Under the pieces are notes generated by a model. It was not told the DNA's origin, ran no database searches, and worked only from the letters and a program-made list of their open reading frames with translations. A DNA stretch of 64,000 bases from Chitinasiproducens palmae (GTDB taxonomy: Bacteria; Pseudomonadota; Gammaproteobacteria; Burkholderiales; Burkholderiaceae), in assembly GCF_900095735.1 (NCBI RefSeq), contig NZ_FNLO01000004.1:328199-392198 (forward strand), in the 5' to 3' direction. The translations under genes were made by a program, and so were the position numbers. Of this stretch, positions 8,416-18,841 are shown piece after piece. Each line of letters begins with the position of its first letter. Position 1 is the first letter of the stretch.

Positions 8416-10689
8416 TCAGGCCTGCTGCGCGGCGTTGGCCGAGGCAACGGCCGTCATGTTGATGATCCGGCGCACCGTCGCGGCGGGCGTCAGGATGTGC
8501 ACCGGCTTGCTTGCGCCGAGCAGGAACGGACCGACCGTCACGCCTTCGCCACCGGTCATCTTCAACAGGTTGTACGCAATGTTCGCCGCTTCGACGTTCG
8601 GCATCAGCAGCAGGTTGGCTTCGCCCGTCAGTGCCGACTTCGGAAAGGCCTGGCGGCGGATCGTCTCCGACAGCGCGGCGTCGCCGTGCATTTCGCCATC
8701 GCACTCGAGGTCCGGCGCGCGTTCCGCGAGCAGCTCGCGGGCGCGTCCGAGACGCACCGAAGTCGGGCCCGGCACGCTGCCGAAGTTCGAGCTCGACAAC
8801 AACGCGGCCTTCGGCGTGAGGCCGAAGCGCTCGATCTGTTGCGCGGCCAGGATGCCCATGTCGGCGAGCTGTTCGGCGCTCGGCACTTCGTTGACGTAGG
8901 TGTCGCAGATGAACAGATTGCGGCCCGGCAGCATCAGCAGGTTCATCGCGGCGAAGTTGCTCGCTTCCCGGGCACGGCCCAGCACCTGCTCGATGAAACG
9001 CAGGTGGCTGTGATACGTGTCGATCATGCCGCAGATCATGCCGTCCGCTTCGCCGAGGTGTACCAGCACCGCGCCGATCAACGTGTTCGACTTGCGCATC
9101 GCCGCCTTCGCGACCTCGGGCGTCACGCCGTGACGCGCACCGAGTTCCTGATAGGCCTGCCAGCATCGCTGGTAGCGCGGATCGTCTTCCGGATTGACGA
9201 TCTCGAAATCGACGCCCGGACGCAGCTTCGAGCCCATCTTCTCCAGACGCATCTGCACGACCGGCGGACGCCCGACGATGATTGGCTTGGCGATCTTTTC
9301 GAGCAGCACGAACTGCGCGGCGCGCAGCACGCGCTCGTCCTCGCCTTCCGCAAACACGATGCGCGCCTGCTTGGCCTTGGCCGCGGCGAACACCGGACGC
9401 ATCACCATGCCGGTGCGGTACACGGTGCTTTCGAGCTTCTGGCGATACGCATCCATGTCCGCGATCGGCTGCGTCGCCACACCGGAATCCATCGCCGCCT
9501 GCGCCACCGCGGGCGCGATCTTGACGATCAGGCGCGGGTCGAAGGGCTTCGGAATCAGGTACTCCGGCCCGAACTCGAGCGTGTGGCCTTCGTAGGCCTT
9601 CGCGACCTCGTCGCCCTGATCGGTTTCCTCGGCCAGTTCGGCGATCGCCTTCACGCAGGCCAGCTTCATCTCCTCGGTGATGCGCGTCGCGCCGACGTCA
9701 AGCGCGCCACGGAAGATGAACGGGAAGCACAGGACGTTGTTGACCTGGTTCGGATAGTCCGAGCGACCCGTGGCGATGATCACGTCGGGACGAGCGGCCT
9801 TCGCGACCTCGGGGCGAATTTCCGGTTCGGGATTGGCCAGCGCCAGGATCAACGGCCGGTCGGCCATCGACTTGACCATCTCCGGCTTGAGCACGCCGGC
9901 GGCCGAGCAACCCAGAAACACGTCGGCGCCGACGCTGGCGTCGGCCAGCGTGCGGGCCTCGGTCTGCGCCGCGTAGCGCGCCTTGCTCGGATCGAGATTC
10001 TCGCGACCGGCGTGGATCACGCCCTTCGAATCGATCACCAGGATGTTCTGCGGCGAAACGCCCAGATGGACGAGCAGGTCGAGACAGGCGATGGCGGCGG
10101 CACCGGCGCCGGAGCAGACCAGCTTGACCTCGCCGATCTGCTTGCCGACAACCTTCAGCCCGTTGATGATGGCCGCCGACGCGATGATCGCGGTGCCGTG
10201 CTGATCGTCATGGAACACGGGAATGTTCAGACGCTCGCGCAGCTTCTTCTCGATGTAGAAGCACTCGGGCGCCTTGATGTCTTCCAGGTTGATGCCGCCG
10301 AGCGTCGGCTCCAGCATCGCGATCGCATCGACCAGCTTGTCTGGATCGTTCTCCGCCATTTCGATGTCGAACACATCGATGTCGGCGAATTTCTTGAACA
10401 GACAGCCCTTGCCTTCCATCACCGGCTTGGCGGCCAGCGGTCCGATGTTGCCGAGGCCCAGCACCGCGGTACCGTTGGTGATCACCGCCACCAGGTTGGA
10501 ACGCGACGTATAGCGGTTCGCGGCCAGCGGATCGGCATGGATCGCCTCGCACGCCGCTGCGACGCCCGGCGAATAGGCCAGCGCCAGGTCCAGGCCGTTC
10601 GACAGAGGCTTGGTTGGCGTGACCGAGATCTTCCCGGGACGCGGCGTTTCGTGATAACGCAGCGCACTTTGTTTGAGCTGTTCGTCCAT
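8416..10689 (-). CDS. maeB: NADP-dependent malic enzyme with phosphotransacetylase-like domain
   Basis: A 757-residue MaeB-type malic enzyme that converts malate to pyruvate, CO2 and NADPH. The N-terminal malic and NAD-binding domains span about residues 1-430 (YSPGVA near the start, FHDDQHGTA, and the nucleotide-binding [10 protein letters not shown]). The C-terminal ~320 residues resemble phosphate acetyltransferase, which in this family is regulatory rather than catalytic and senses acetyl-CoA. The ATG at 10689 ([16 protein letters not shown]) is the conserved family start; the frame is open up to 10878 but that extension is not conserved-looking. The gene stands alone, divergent from pyrE and convergent with iorAB. 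Confidence 0.95.
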   Translation of the reverse strand: MDEQLKQSALRYHETPRPGKISVTPTKPLSNGLDLALAYSPGVAAACEAIHADPLAANRYTSRSNLVAVITNGTAVLGLGNIGPLAAKPVMEGKGCLFKKFADIDVFDIEMAENDPDKLVDAIAMLEPTLGGINLEDIKAPECFYIEKKLRERLNIPVFHDDQHGTAIIASAAIINGLKVVGKQIGEVKLVCSGAGAAAIACLDLLVHLGVSPQNILVIDSKGVIHAGRENLDPSKARYAAQTEARTLADASVGADVFLGCSAAGVLKPEMVKSMADRPLILALANPEPEIRPEVAKAARPDVIIATGRSDYPNQVNNVLCFPFIFRGALDVGATRITEEMKLACVKAIAELAEETDQGDEVAKAYEGHTLEFGPEYLIPKPFDPRLIVKIAPAVAQAAMDSGVATQPIADMDAYRQKLESTVYRTGMVMRPVFAAAKAKQARIVFAEGEDERVLRAAQFVLLEKIAKPIIVGRPPVVQMRLEKMGSKLRPGVDFEIVNPEDDPRYQRCWQAYQELGARHGVTPEVAKAAMRKSNTLIGAVLVHLGEADGMICGMIDTYHSHLRFIEQVLGRAREASNFAAMNLLMLPGRNLFICDTYVNEVPSAEQLADMGILAAQQIERFGLTPKAALLSSSNFGSVPGPTSVRLGRARELLAERAPDLECDGEMHGDAALSETIRRQAFPKSALTGEANLLLMPNVEAANIAYNLLKMTGGEGVTVGPFLLGASKPVHILTPAATVRRIINMTAVASANAAQQA

Positions 10690-11421
10690 GGTTTGAGACT
10701 TGATCGTGTTCGGTAAAAGCGCGGTCCGCCAGTTGCATCGCGCGGCGGCGCACTCCGCGCCGGCCGCCTGGGCAGCGTTGGAAAGCGGTGAGTGTACACC
10801 TGCATCCAACGCCACGGCTTGCGGCAACGCGCTGTCCGCGGGGCCCTGCGCCGCGAAAACGCGTCGCAAAACGCACAAATACGACGGAAAGCTGCAAGCT
10901 CGGCTGTTTCACCGGTGCTCGTCGCCGCAGTGCGTGCCTGCAAGACGCCGGAACAACGGCGAATGGCACGCGAACGCCGCCGATACGATCGTGCGCCGTT
11001 GCGCCATACACTGCGGTTCGCTGCCGAACACCCTGTATTCGCCACCCGCGGCCGCTGGCGCCACTGGCGACTACTCGAGACTACTCGCGACTACGCGCTG
11101 CCACCGGCCGCCGAACACTGCCGGCGGATGGCTAACGCGGCCGGGCCGTGCGCACACTTGCACCGCTGCACGCGACGCCGCTTGCCGGGCCTGTTTCGGG
11201 GCGGAATGGCATGGCACGATGGTGGCGCGGGCACTTCGGGTAAAATGGCGCGCCGTCGAAGTCGTCACCGGCGCCACCGCCAAGCCGCTCCACGCCGACC
11301 CTCCCGCCACGCCCGACGCGTGCGCGAATGGGCCGAGGCCGGTGCCGTGCCGACGTACCGACGCATCGCCGCCGCCCGCCGCTCACCGCACGTTGGCTTC
11401 GTCTCCGCCGATAGGTCCGCC
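10690..11421. other. Long divergent intergenic region maeB/pyrE
   Basis: About 730 bp with no convincing gene. Frames in it show no family signature. It includes short direct repeats of GACTACTCG around 11068-11097 and a TAAAAT box at 11241-11246 that might be a pyrE -10 element, but no good -35 hexamer is found at normal spacing. Confidence 0.4.
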
Positions 11422-12078
11422 ATGAAAAACACTGATCGCCCGACGATCGCAGAAATCACCGCCCGCATCCTGCTCGAGACGCGCGCCATCCACTTCAATA
11501 CCGCGCAACCGTTCAAACTGACGTCGGGCCGGATGAGCCCGACCTACATCGACTGTCGGAAGCTGATCTCGTTCCCGCGAGCACGCCGCGCGCTGATGGA
11601 AATGGCGCAGACGACCCTCAACGAGCAGGCCGGCTTCGAGCAGTTCGACGCGGTCGCCGGAGGCGAGACCGCCGGTATTCCGTTCGCGGCCTGGCTGGCC
11701 GACCGTTTCGACCTGCCGATGCAGTACGTGCGCAAGAAGCCGAAGGGCTTCGGCCGCAATGCCCAGATCGAAGGCGAGCTCAAGGAAGGCTCGCGCGTGC
11801 TGTTGGTCGAGGACCTGGCGTCCGAAGGCACCAGCAAGGTGAACTTCGTCCAGGCCCTGCGCACGGCGGGCGCGCAGGTCGACCACGTGTTCGTGCTGTT
11901 CTATTACGACATCTTCGCCGGCAGCCAGAAAGTGTTCGACGACATCGGCGTCAAGCTGCACTATCTCGCCACCTGGTGGGACGTGTTGCGGGTGGCGCGC
12001 GACGGCGATTATTTCGATGCCGCGACGCTCGACGGTGTCGAAAAATTCCTGCACGCCCCGGAATCCTGGGAAGGCTGA
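11422..12078 (+). CDS. pyrE: Orotate phosphoribosyltransferase
   Basis: A 218-residue PyrE that joins orotate to PRPP to form orotidine monophosphate in pyrimidine synthesis. The PRPP-binding loop is visible as [11 protein letters not shown] near residues 130-140, preceded by the flexible-loop region [18 protein letters not shown]. The ATG at 11422 gives the standard N-terminus beginning with the [15 protein letters not shown] region; the frame is open far upstream but the added sequence is Arg-rich and unlike the family. Single gene, followed by a weakly repetitive stretch and then a YbhB-like gene. Confidence 0.95.
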   Translation: MKNTDRPTIAEITARILLETRAIHFNTAQPFKLTSGRMSPTYIDCRKLISFPRARRALMEMAQTTLNEQAGFEQFDAVAGGETAGIPFAAWLADRFDLPMQYVRKKPKGFGRNAQIEGELKEGSRVLLVEDLASEGTSKVNFVQALRTAGAQVDHVFVLFYYDIFAGSQKVFDDIGVKLHYLATWWDVLRVARDGDYFDAATLDGVEKFLHAPESWEG

Positions 12079-12510
12079 GTACCGTGGCGCAGGCCCGGCG
12101 GCCGGCGCCGTCCCTGCAAGGCGCACGGTCGTGCGCGACGCACGTGGTAAAGTGACGTTGAAGCGTGGCGTTACAGCGTGACGCCACAGTGTCGACCCGG
12201 ACCTTGGCCCGGCGGCAGGCGGCACCCCTGCGTGGTCGCTCGACAATCGTGTGTATCCGCGTCACTGGGCGACGGGATGACGCGCTGTACTGTCGGGGCG
12301 CGCCGCACCGCGCCGCCCGTGACCGCTCGGCGCTTGCCTAGGTTATCGTCCAGTCGTCGCCCAGTCTTCGCACTTTTCCCGGATCGATCCGGCGCCGCAC
12401 CGTGCGCCGAGCGGCCGGTTCGTGAAATCGCCCGCAAGAGCGTCACTGCCTTGATCGACCGCCGTCCAAGCACCTGCTCCATCCCTCGCGGCCCGCGCGA
12501 GCGACTGGGC

Positions 12511-13059
12511 GTGTGCGTGGCACGCTGTGCGGTATCGGCCAGCCTGATCGCGTCATCGACGATGGCGCTGGCCGACGGCACCTTCACGCTGCGCAGCGCT
12601 GCCTTCCACGAAGGCCAGTCGGTACCGCCCGCGCAGCGCTTCAACCGCGACGGCTGCACCGGCGGCAACGTCTCGCCGCCGCTTTCCTGGCAGCATGCGC
12701 CGCCCAATACGGCGTCGTTCGCGATCATGATGCACGACCCCGATGCGCCTGGACGTGGCTGGTGGCATTGGGCGGTGGCCAACATCCCGGCCACCGTGCA
12801 TAGTCTGCCCGCCAACGCCAGCGCTTCCGGCGCGCTGACCCGCCTTGGCGCCCTGCAGGCGCGCAACGATTTCAGCGACGAGGGCTATGGCGGGCCGTGC
12901 CCGCCGCCGGGCAAGCGTCATCGCTACGTGATCACCATCTATGCGCTCAATGCGCCACTGACACGGTTGGTTGCGAACCGCCCCGCCCCGTTCTTCGAGC
13001 ACGAAATACTCGGCGCGGCCATCGCGAAGGCCAGCCTGACGCTGACGGATCAGCGTTGA
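12511..13059 (+). CDS. YbhB/YbcL family (PEBP-like) exported protein
   Basis: A phosphatidylethanolamine-binding-protein-like domain of the bacterial YbhB/YbcL type. Hallmarks are DGCTGGNVSPPLSW, the ligand-site motif MHDPDAPGRGWWHWAVANIP, and GYGGPCPPPGKRHRYVITIYAL. Bacterial members are small periplasmic or cytoplasmic proteins of unclear ligand, named for similarity to the eukaryotic Raf kinase inhibitor. The start is uncertain: a GTG at 12511 (or 12517) gives a short signal peptide ending ...STMALA before DGTFTL, fitting export, while the frame stays open up to 12178. The mature domain begins near 12574. A 12-bp repeat follows the stop codon. Confidence 0.8.
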   Translation: MCVARCAVSASLIASSTMALADGTFTLRSAAFHEGQSVPPAQRFNRDGCTGGNVSPPLSWQHAPPNTASFAIMMHDPDAPGRGWWHWAVANIPATVHSLPANASASGALTRLGALQARNDFSDEGYGGPCPPPGKRHRYVITIYALNAPLTRLVANRPAPFFEHEILGAAIAKASLTLTDQR

Positions 13060-13064
13060 CGTCG

Positions 13065-13100
13065 CATTACTACGTGTATTACCACGGGCATTACCACGCT
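13065..13100. repeat. 12-bp tandem repeat, 3 units
   Basis: Three units of YATTACYACGNN (CATTACTACGTG, TATTACCACGGG, CATTACCACGCT) begin 5 bp after the stop codon of the YbhB-like gene. It belongs to the same class of gene-end short repeats seen elsewhere in the window. Confidence 0.7.
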
Positions 13101-13136
13101 CTCGACGCTTCAGTCATCACCTTGCCCGCTTCAGGC

Positions 13137-13144
13137 TATAAAAT
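13137..13144 (+). promoter_or_regulatory. Possible -10 element for argC
   Basis: TATAAAAT lies about 100 bp before the argC start in an otherwise GC-rich stretch. No good -35 hexamer is found 16-18 bp upstream, so this is only a tentative promoter call. Confidence 0.3.
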
Positions 13145-13245
13145 GGTTGGTTTCGACGCCTCGTGAGCGAGCGCTGCCCCCGGCAGCGGCAGGCCGCGCG
13201 ACGCACACCACTTCAGGCGGACAGGCCGCCATCGCAGGGAGCACG

Positions 13246-14196
13246 ATGATGCCTTTCAAGATATTCGTCGACGGCCAGGAAGGTACGACGGGCCTCCGGA
13301 TCTTTGAATACCTCAGTGAGCGCGCCGATATCGAAGTGCTGCGCATCGACGAGGCTGCCCGCAAGGACCCGGCCGCCCGCCGCGAGTTGATCAACGCCTC
13401 GGACGTCACCTTCCTCTGCCTGCCGGACACCGCGTCGCGCGAATCCGTCGGTCTGGTCGACAACGACCGTACCTGCGTCATCGACGCGAGCACCGCTTTC
13501 CGGATCGATCCCGACTGGGCCTACGGCTTGCCCGAACTGGCGCGCGGCCAGCGCGAGCGCGTGCGCGACAGCAAGCGCATCGCGGTGCCGGGCTGCCATG
13601 CGTCCGCGCTGGTCCTGTCGGTGCGTCCGCTGGTCGATGCGGGCCTGGTCGCGCCCGAATACGCGGTCAGCGCCTATTCGCTCACCGGCTACTCCGGCGG
13701 CGGCAAGAAGATGATCGCCGACTACGAAGCTGGCGTGATCCCGGCGCTGACCAGCCCGCGTCCCTATGCGCTCGGTCTGACGCACAAGCACCTGCCCGAG
13801 ATGCGTCACCACGGCGGGCTGGCACGCGAGCCGATCTTCACGCCGATCGTCGGCAACTTCCTGAAAGGGTTGTCGGTCACGACCTACTGGCATCCGGAGC
13901 AGTTCGCGAAGCAAGCCACGCCGGCCGACGTCCACGCATGTCTGACCGAGCATTACGCGAACGAGCGCTTTGTCCGCGTAATGCCGCTCGATGACGCGGC
14001 GAACCTGGACAACGGCTTCTTCGACGTGCAGGGCTGCAACGATACCAACCGTGTCGACCTTTTCGTGTTCGGCAATGCCGAGCGTATCGTGACCATCGCG
14101 CGGCTCGACAATCTGGGCAAGGGGGCGGCCGGCGCCGCCGTGCAGTGCATGAACCTGCACCTGGGCGTGGATGAAGCGACCGGCCTGAACGTGTAA
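13246..14196 (+). CDS. argC: N-acetyl-gamma-glutamyl-phosphate reductase (type 2)
   Basis: A 316-residue ArgC of the shorter type 2 form; it reduces N-acetyl-glutamyl-phosphate to the semialdehyde in arginine synthesis using NADPH. Visible landmarks are the N-terminal [12 protein letters not shown] nucleotide-binding motif, the catalytic Cys in VPGCHAS, and [14 protein letters not shown]. Two adjacent ATGs (13246 and 13249) follow an AGGGAG site; the first is used here. The open frame begins at 13147, but its extra residues resemble no ArgC. Other arg genes are not nearby. Confidence 0.94.
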   Translation: MMPFKIFVDGQEGTTGLRIFEYLSERADIEVLRIDEAARKDPAARRELINASDVTFLCLPDTASRESVGLVDNDRTCVIDASTAFRIDPDWAYGLPELARGQRERVRDSKRIAVPGCHASALVLSVRPLVDAGLVAPEYAVSAYSLTGYSGGGKKMIADYEAGVIPALTSPRPYALGLTHKHLPEMRHHGGLAREPIFTPIVGNFLKGLSVTTYWHPEQFAKQATPADVHACLTEHYANERFVRVMPLDDAANLDNGFFDVQGCNDTNRVDLFVFGNAERIVTIARLDNLGKGAAGAAVQCMNLHLGVDEATGLNV

Positions 14197-14205
14197 GACA
14201 CGCCA

Positions 14206-14250
14206 GCGACGCACCGGCCGGTGAGCGATCGGCGCCGGTGCGTTGCGTCG
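14206..14250 (+). terminator. Hairpin after argC
   Basis: The arms GCGACGCACCGGC and GCCGGTGCGttGCGTCGC can pair into a long stem a few bases after the argC stop. There is no T-run, so it may be a processing or attenuating hairpin rather than a classical terminator. Confidence 0.45.
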
Positions 14251-14751
14251 CTTCGTACCGCGTCTGTGCAACGCGGACACTGCCCCGCCTGACGGCGTAC
14301 GCCGTCGCAAACACGGTGCGCAGGTATCGACCGTCGCGCAGTACCGTTCGATCGGTCCCGCGCATGGACTGTCCTTAGCGCTTCCCGCGCATTCCACACC
14401 GCGCCGGCTATCCGTCGCCGCGCAGTGCCGACCCTGCCGAGCCTGCCGATACCCCGTTGTACACGGTTCTCGGCCACGCCGTCGGAACCGGTCGCGCCGC
14501 CCGCCGCACGGGCTTCCCTTCTTCTCGTTTGCGCTCCGCTTCCCCGCGCGGTTGCAATGATCGCACGCTGAGTTGTCGGGAAGACCGTCAGTCGCTGTCC
14601 CGCCACAGCCACGCTCAGGGATAACACCGGATCGAAATAGCACGATCGTTCGCGTAATCTTGGTGATGGCGCTCATGCAGGCACGCGCCACCACCGACGC
14701 CACGCACACTCGGACGCAGCGCGGCTTTTCGCTTGCAATCAGGAGGACGGA
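14251..14751. other. Intergenic region argC-ompW
   Basis: About 500 bp with no supported gene. It ends in a strong ribosome-binding site, AGGAGG, about 6 nt before the OmpW start. No clear promoter hexamers were identified. Confidence 0.4.
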
Positions 14752-15489
14752 ATGATCAGGAGAATGGCGCTCGTCGCCGCCTTCGGCGGGGCTCTGAGCG
14801 GAGCGGCACAGGCGCAGAGCGCCGGCAGCTTCGTGGCGAATGTCGGCTGGTTCCACTTCGCGCCGCAGGACTCGAGCCGTCCGCTCGAAGTGACGCGGCC
14901 CGGTCAGGCGGCGGTGACGGTGCCCGGCACCGGCGCGACAGTCAGCAATGCCGACACGGTCGGCATCACCGGCACATACTTCATCACCGACAACATCGCG
15001 GCCGAAGCCGTGTTCGGCTACCCGCCACGCTTCAAGCTGTATGGCGAAGGCGGGCTCGGCAAGCTGGGGCAGTTGGGATCGGCCAGCGAGTGGAGCCCGA
15101 CGCTGTTGCTCAAATACTATTTCGGGCAGGCCGGTAGCCGGTTCCGGCCGTATGTCGGTGCGGGCGCTTCGTATGTCTGGTACGGCAACGTCAAACTCAA
15201 TGCGGCAATGGCGAACGGCAGCTTTCTCGCACCGGGCGCGGCACAGGGCGTGGTCGCGGTTGGCCCCACCAGTGCGGACCTGACCAGTTCGGTGGCGCCG
15301 GTCGTCAATGCGGGACTGGCGTACAACATCAACGATCGCTGGTCGATCAGCGCGTCGGTCTCGTACATGTGGCTGTCGACGCGCGCGACGCTGACCACGC
15401 GCCTGCCGAACGGGGCACAGATCACCAGCCAGACTCGGCTGAAGATCGACCCGATCATCACCTTCGTGTCGCTCGGCTACCGCTTCTGA
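14752..15489 (+). CDS. ompW: OmpW-family outer membrane protein
   Basis: A 245-residue outer-membrane eight-strand beta-barrel of the OmpW family, which passes small hydrophobic molecules across the outer membrane. It begins with a signal peptide (MIRRMALVAAFGGALSGAAQA, cleavage after AQA) and then GSFVANVGWFHFAPQDSS, typical of OmpW. Barrel strands alternate polar and aromatic residues (YVGAGASYVWYG, NAGLAYNINDRWSISASVSYMWL), and the chain ends in SLGYRF with the C-terminal Phe recognised by BAM. AGGAGG precedes the start. It is convergent with lpxO. The cargo is unknown. Confidence 0.9.
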   Translation: MIRRMALVAAFGGALSGAAQAQSAGSFVANVGWFHFAPQDSSRPLEVTRPGQAAVTVPGTGATVSNADTVGITGTYFITDNIAAEAVFGYPPRFKLYGEGGLGKLGQLGSASEWSPTLLLKYYFGQAGSRFRPYVGAGASYVWYGNVKLNAAMANGSFLAPGAAQGVVAVGPTSADLTSSVAPVVNAGLAYNINDRWSISASVSYMWLSTRATLTTRLPNGAQITSQTRLKIDPIITFVSLGYRF

Positions 15490-15543
15490 GCGCCGCGATG
15501 CCGAAGTCCGCGCCGCCCGGCCCCGCCGTGGCGGCACACGCTC

Positions 15544-16443
15544 TCACGACAGGACGATCAACGCGGCGATGCCGCCGAACAGCGCCCATTTGACCAGATA
15601 GTAGACGCGACGATCCCAGGCCTTGAGCCGCTTGCCGACCAGCCGGATCTGATACACGTACTTGAACGCGCGGTTCAGGCCACCCGTGCGGTCGCCCGCC
15701 TCGTTCGGCGACGCCGCCGCCGCCAGCAGGTGCTTGGCAAACCAGTGGTTCACCGACGCCGCCCAGCGGTATTTGAGCGGGCGTTCAACGTCACAGAACA
15801 GGATCACGCGGTCGGCGTCGGTCTTGTTCTGCGCATAGTGGATGTAGGTCTCGTCGAACACCACCGCCTCGCCGTCGCGCCAATGATAGCGCTGACCATC
15901 GACATCGATGAAACAGTCGGGATCGTTGGGCGTGGCCAGACCGAGGTGATAGCGCAACGAGCCGGCATACGGATCACGATGCCGCACCAGATTGCTGCCC
16001 GGCGGCAGTTCGGCGAACATCGCCGCCTTCACCGTGCCGATGCCGCGCAGCAGCTCCGTCGTGCGGGGACAAAGCGTCGCAGCCGACGGATGCGCGTCGT
16101 CGTACCACTTCAGGTAGAAGCGCTTCCAGCCGCTCCGGAAGAACGAGTTGAAGCCGACATCGTTGTACTGGTTCGACGCCTTGATGCCGCCGAGCTCGCG
16201 CAGCTTCAGCGCTTCCTCGCGGATCGCCTCCCAATTGTCCTGCAGCACGCGCATTTCCGGAAACTGCGCCGGCGGCAGATAAGGCGTGTTCGGCACACCC
16301 GACAGCGCGTACATGAAGGTGTTCAGCGGCGCGAGGAAGGTCGAGTGGTCGGACAGCTGGCGGAAGAAACGGTGCCGCACACGGCCACGATAGTGCACGT
16401 AGATCGCGCAGACGATGAATATCGAAATGATGATCCACTTCAT
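15544..16443 (-). CDS. lpxO: LpxO-type lipid A 2-hydroxylase (Fe/2-oxoglutarate dioxygenase)
   Basis: A 299-residue aspartyl/asparaginyl beta-hydroxylase-family protein matching LpxO, which adds a 2-hydroxyl to a lipid A acyl chain at the inner membrane. One N-terminal membrane helix (about 1-17, MKWIIISIFIVCAIYV) and a C-terminal hydrophobic segment (about 280-298) anchor it. The iron site is His155-x-Asp157 (RHRD) and His202 (YIHYAQN), with Arg212 as the 2-oxoglutarate contact. Start and length fit the family. It stands alone, opposite ompW. Confidence 0.9.
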   Translation of the reverse strand: MKWIIISIFIVCAIYVHYRGRVRHRFFRQLSDHSTFLAPLNTFMYALSGVPNTPYLPPAQFPEMRVLQDNWEAIREEALKLRELGGIKASNQYNDVGFNSFFRSGWKRFYLKWYDDAHPSAATLCPRTTELLRGIGTVKAAMFAELPPGSNLVRHRDPYAGSLRYHLGLATPNDPDCFIDVDGQRYHWRDGEAVVFDETYIHYAQNKTDADRVILFCDVERPLKYRWAASVNHWFAKHLLAAAASPNEAGDRTGGLNRAFKYVYQIRLVGKRLKAWDRRVYYLVKWALFGGIAALIVLS

Positions 16444-16648
16444 GGTGGCATTCCACAGATGAGGCGAGCGCCGAACGCGGGATTATAAGTCAGCGTTGCG
16501 CGCCCTACAGGAGGCCCCGGCCGCCCTGGCCCCGTGCGCCGCGCACCGTTCACGGGCACGCCATACGAGTCAGGCGCCGCGCGCGCCCGGCAGCCAGTCG
16601 ACGCAGGCGCGATAATGCCGGCAGTGTCTGCCCATTGATGGAACGCGC

Positions 16649-16834
16649 ATGTACCGCAAGAATGTCGTCGCCGAAATACAGTTCCCAGCCAGCCGTCTCA
16701 ACGACGGCGCAGGCGAGCCGTTCTGGATCGATTTGACGCAGGACGAGGCGCGCCGCCTGCTCGATCTGCTGTCGCGCCGCTTCGCGCGCGACCCGTCCTC
16801 GACGCAGCCGGTCGACACCTTTGCGCTGGAATGA
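16649..16834 (+). CDS. Small hypothetical protein (61 residues)
   Basis: A 61-residue ORF with the strong G/C third-position bias of the neighbouring genes and an amphipathic, helix-rich middle (WIDLTQDEARRLLDLLSRRF). No family was recognised and no signal peptide or membrane segment is seen. The ribosome site is weak (TGGA). It lies between lpxO and the EAL gene. It is probably a real small soluble protein, but the evidence is codon use only. Confidence 0.5.
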   Translation: MYRKNVVAEIQFPASRLNDGAGEPFWIDLTQDEARRLLDLLSRRFARDPSSTQPVDTFALE

Positions 16835-16885
16835 CGTGCGACGCCGGGGACGGCGTCGCGCAGCGCAACGGAGCCCCAGGGCCGC

Positions 16886-17674
16886 TCAGGCGGCCGGCAG
16901 CCAGCTGCCTTCGGTGATCGGCGCCAGCGCCTCGAAGGCGGGCCGCGCGAACAGGTAACCCTGCATCAACGAGATGCCATTGTCGGCCAGACAATTGCGC
17001 TCGTCGGCCGTTTCCACGCCCTCGGCAATCACCTCGATCCCCAGGTCGTTGCACATCGCCACGACCCCGCCGACGATGGCGCGGCGCGCCCGGTCATGAT
17101 CGATGCCACGGATCAACGCCATGTCCAGCTTGACGATGTCGGGCTGGAAATCGGCCAGCAGGCGCAGACCGGAGGCGCCGGCGCCGAAATCGTCGATCGC
17201 CGTCTTCAGGCCCAGCCGCTGGTACTCCCGGAAGATGCTGGCCAGATGAGCCTCGTCGTCGACGCGTTCGCTCTCCACCGTTTCGAAGATGATCCGGTCG
17301 ATCGGGAAGCGATGCCGCGCGGCCGCCTCCAGCGTGCGTTGGATGCAGACCTCGGCACGGTAGACGGCATTGGGCAGGAAATTGATCGACAACCGCTCGG
17401 TCATGCCGAGGCGTGCCGCCCCCGCGATCGCCTTTTCGCGACATCGCTGGTCGAAACCGTACATCGATTCGCCGTCGATTTGCGACAGCACGGAATACGC
17501 GCTCTGGCCGGCCGGGCCGCGCACCAGGGCTTCGTGCGCGAACACGCGCCGGCCTGCCAGATCCACGATCGGCTGGTAGGCGAAGGTAAACGGGATGTCG
17601 CGCCCGCTTTCCTGCAGGCAGCCCTCGCAGCCTGCATTGCTTCGTCTGGCGCCAGCCAGATGTACCGGTATCAT
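16886..17674 (-). CDS. EAL-domain cyclic-di-GMP phosphodiesterase
   Basis: A 262-residue protein that is almost entirely one EAL domain, expected to hydrolyse cyclic-di-GMP to pGpG. The full catalytic set appears present: Glu48 in HEALVRG, Asn98 in INFLPN, Glu131 in IFETVE, Asp161-Asp162 in DDFGAG, Lys182 in VKLD and Glu218 in AEGVE, ending with GYLFARP. There is no GGDEF or transmembrane segment; a CxxC pair (Cys16, Cys19) lies in the short N-terminus and could bind metal or sense redox (inference). Single gene, so the signal it answers is unknown. Confidence 0.9.
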   Translation of the reverse strand: MIPVHLAGARRSNAGCEGCLQESGRDIPFTFAYQPIVDLAGRRVFAHEALVRGPAGQSAYSVLSQIDGESMYGFDQRCREKAIAGAARLGMTERLSINFLPNAVYRAEVCIQRTLEAAARHRFPIDRIIFETVESERVDDEAHLASIFREYQRLGLKTAIDDFGAGASGLRLLADFQPDIVKLDMALIRGIDHDRARRAIVGGVVAMCNDLGIEVIAEGVETADERNCLADNGISLMQGYLFARPAFEALAPITEGSWLPAA

Positions 17675-17836
17675 GAATCGTTATCCGCGGGAGAGTCGAT
17701 CCAGATTAACCGAATGTCCGGCCGCGCGCTGAACGCGCCACAGCGCTTCCTGCCGAGGCAATGGAACCTGTCGCCGCCACGCCACGCCGACGCCTCGTTC
17801 ATGCTGCCACGGTCGCGAAATGCGTCCCCGCGGCCA

Positions 17837-18787
17837 TCATGACCGAGCGCCGCCACTCGCCCGACGCGCCAGACGCGCACGGCCGACGCGCGAACCATTC
17901 GGCCGCCCGATGGCGCGGCTGATGAAGTCCCCGGTATCGATCACGGCGTCGAGATCGATACCCGTGACGATGCCCAGACCTTCCATCAAATAAAGCACGT
18001 CTTCCGTTGCCACGTTGCCGGTCGCGCCCGGCGCATATGGGCAGCCGCCCAGGCCCGCAACCGAAGCGTGGAAAATCGACACGCCGGACTGCAGCGCGGC
18101 CAGGATGTTGGCCAGCGCCTGTCCGTAGGTGTCGTGGAAATGGCCCGACAGGCGCGACAGCGGCGTCACCGTCGCAAGCGCGTCGAACACGCCGGCCACC
18201 TGACGCGCGGTACCGACACCGATCGTATCCGCGACGTCAACCTCGTCGCAGCCCAGGTCGAGCATGCGACGCACCACGTCCTGCACCGCCTGTACCGGCA
18301 CCTCACCCTCGAACGGGCAACCGAACGCGCACGACACGCTGCCACGCAACCTCAGCCCGGCAGCCTTCGCGGCGGCGGCCACCGGCCGGAAACGCTCGAT
18401 CGATTCAGCGATCGAGCAGTTGATATTGCGCTGCGAGAAGCTTTCGCTGGCAGCGCCGAAGATCACCACCTCGTCCACCCGTGCCGCCTGCGCGGCTTCC
18501 AGCCCGCGCATGTTCGGCGTCAGCGCGGAATAGATCATGCCGTCGCGGCGCGTCACGGACGCCATCACGTCGGCGCCGTCCGCCATCTGCGGCACCCACT
18601 TGGGCGACACGAACGACGCGGCCTCGATATTCGCGAAACCGGCCGCCGCGAGCCGGTCGACCAATTCGATCTTGACCGGCGTCGGCACATGGGCCGCTTC
18701 GGCCTGCAGACCGTCGCGCGGTCCGACCTCGACGATCTTCACGCGCGCCGGCAGGGCCGCGCCGTCAGCTTCGAGCAGTGGATTCAT
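17837..18787 (-). CDS. mvaB: Hydroxymethylglutaryl-CoA lyase
   Basis: A 316-residue HMG-CoA lyase that cleaves HMG-CoA to acetyl-CoA and acetoacetate, the last step of leucine breakdown. The family signature is clear: EVGPRDGLQ at the N-terminus (metal-binding Asp), SVSCAFGCPFEG, the HFHDTYGQALAN metal-binding histidines and the catalytic-Cys loop GLGGCPYAPGATGNVATED. The ATG at 18787 follows a GGAGAGAGGA site; the frame is open to 18817. It is the last gene of the ivd-mccB-mccA-mvaB unit, 54 bp after mccA. Confidence 0.95.
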   Translation of the reverse strand: MNPLLEADGAALPARVKIVEVGPRDGLQAEAAHVPTPVKIELVDRLAAAGFANIEAASFVSPKWVPQMADGADVMASVTRRDGMIYSALTPNMRGLEAAQAARVDEVVIFGAASESFSQRNINCSIAESIERFRPVAAAAKAAGLRLRGSVSCAFGCPFEGEVPVQAVQDVVRRMLDLGCDEVDVADTIGVGTARQVAGVFDALATVTPLSRLSGHFHDTYGQALANILAALQSGVSIFHASVAGLGGCPYAPGATGNVATEDVLYLMEGLGIVTGIDLDAVIDTGDFISRAIGRPNGSRVGRARLARRASGGARS

Positions 18788-18841
18788 CGTTGTCCTCTCT
18801 CCATGGCGCGCGGGCAACCATCGACCTCGGCATGTCGCGAA

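Noticed and set aside
8026..10716. An 896-codon plus-strand frame opposite maeB
   Set aside because: Same reason: an antisense shadow of the malic enzyme gene, rich in His/Arg/Gln.
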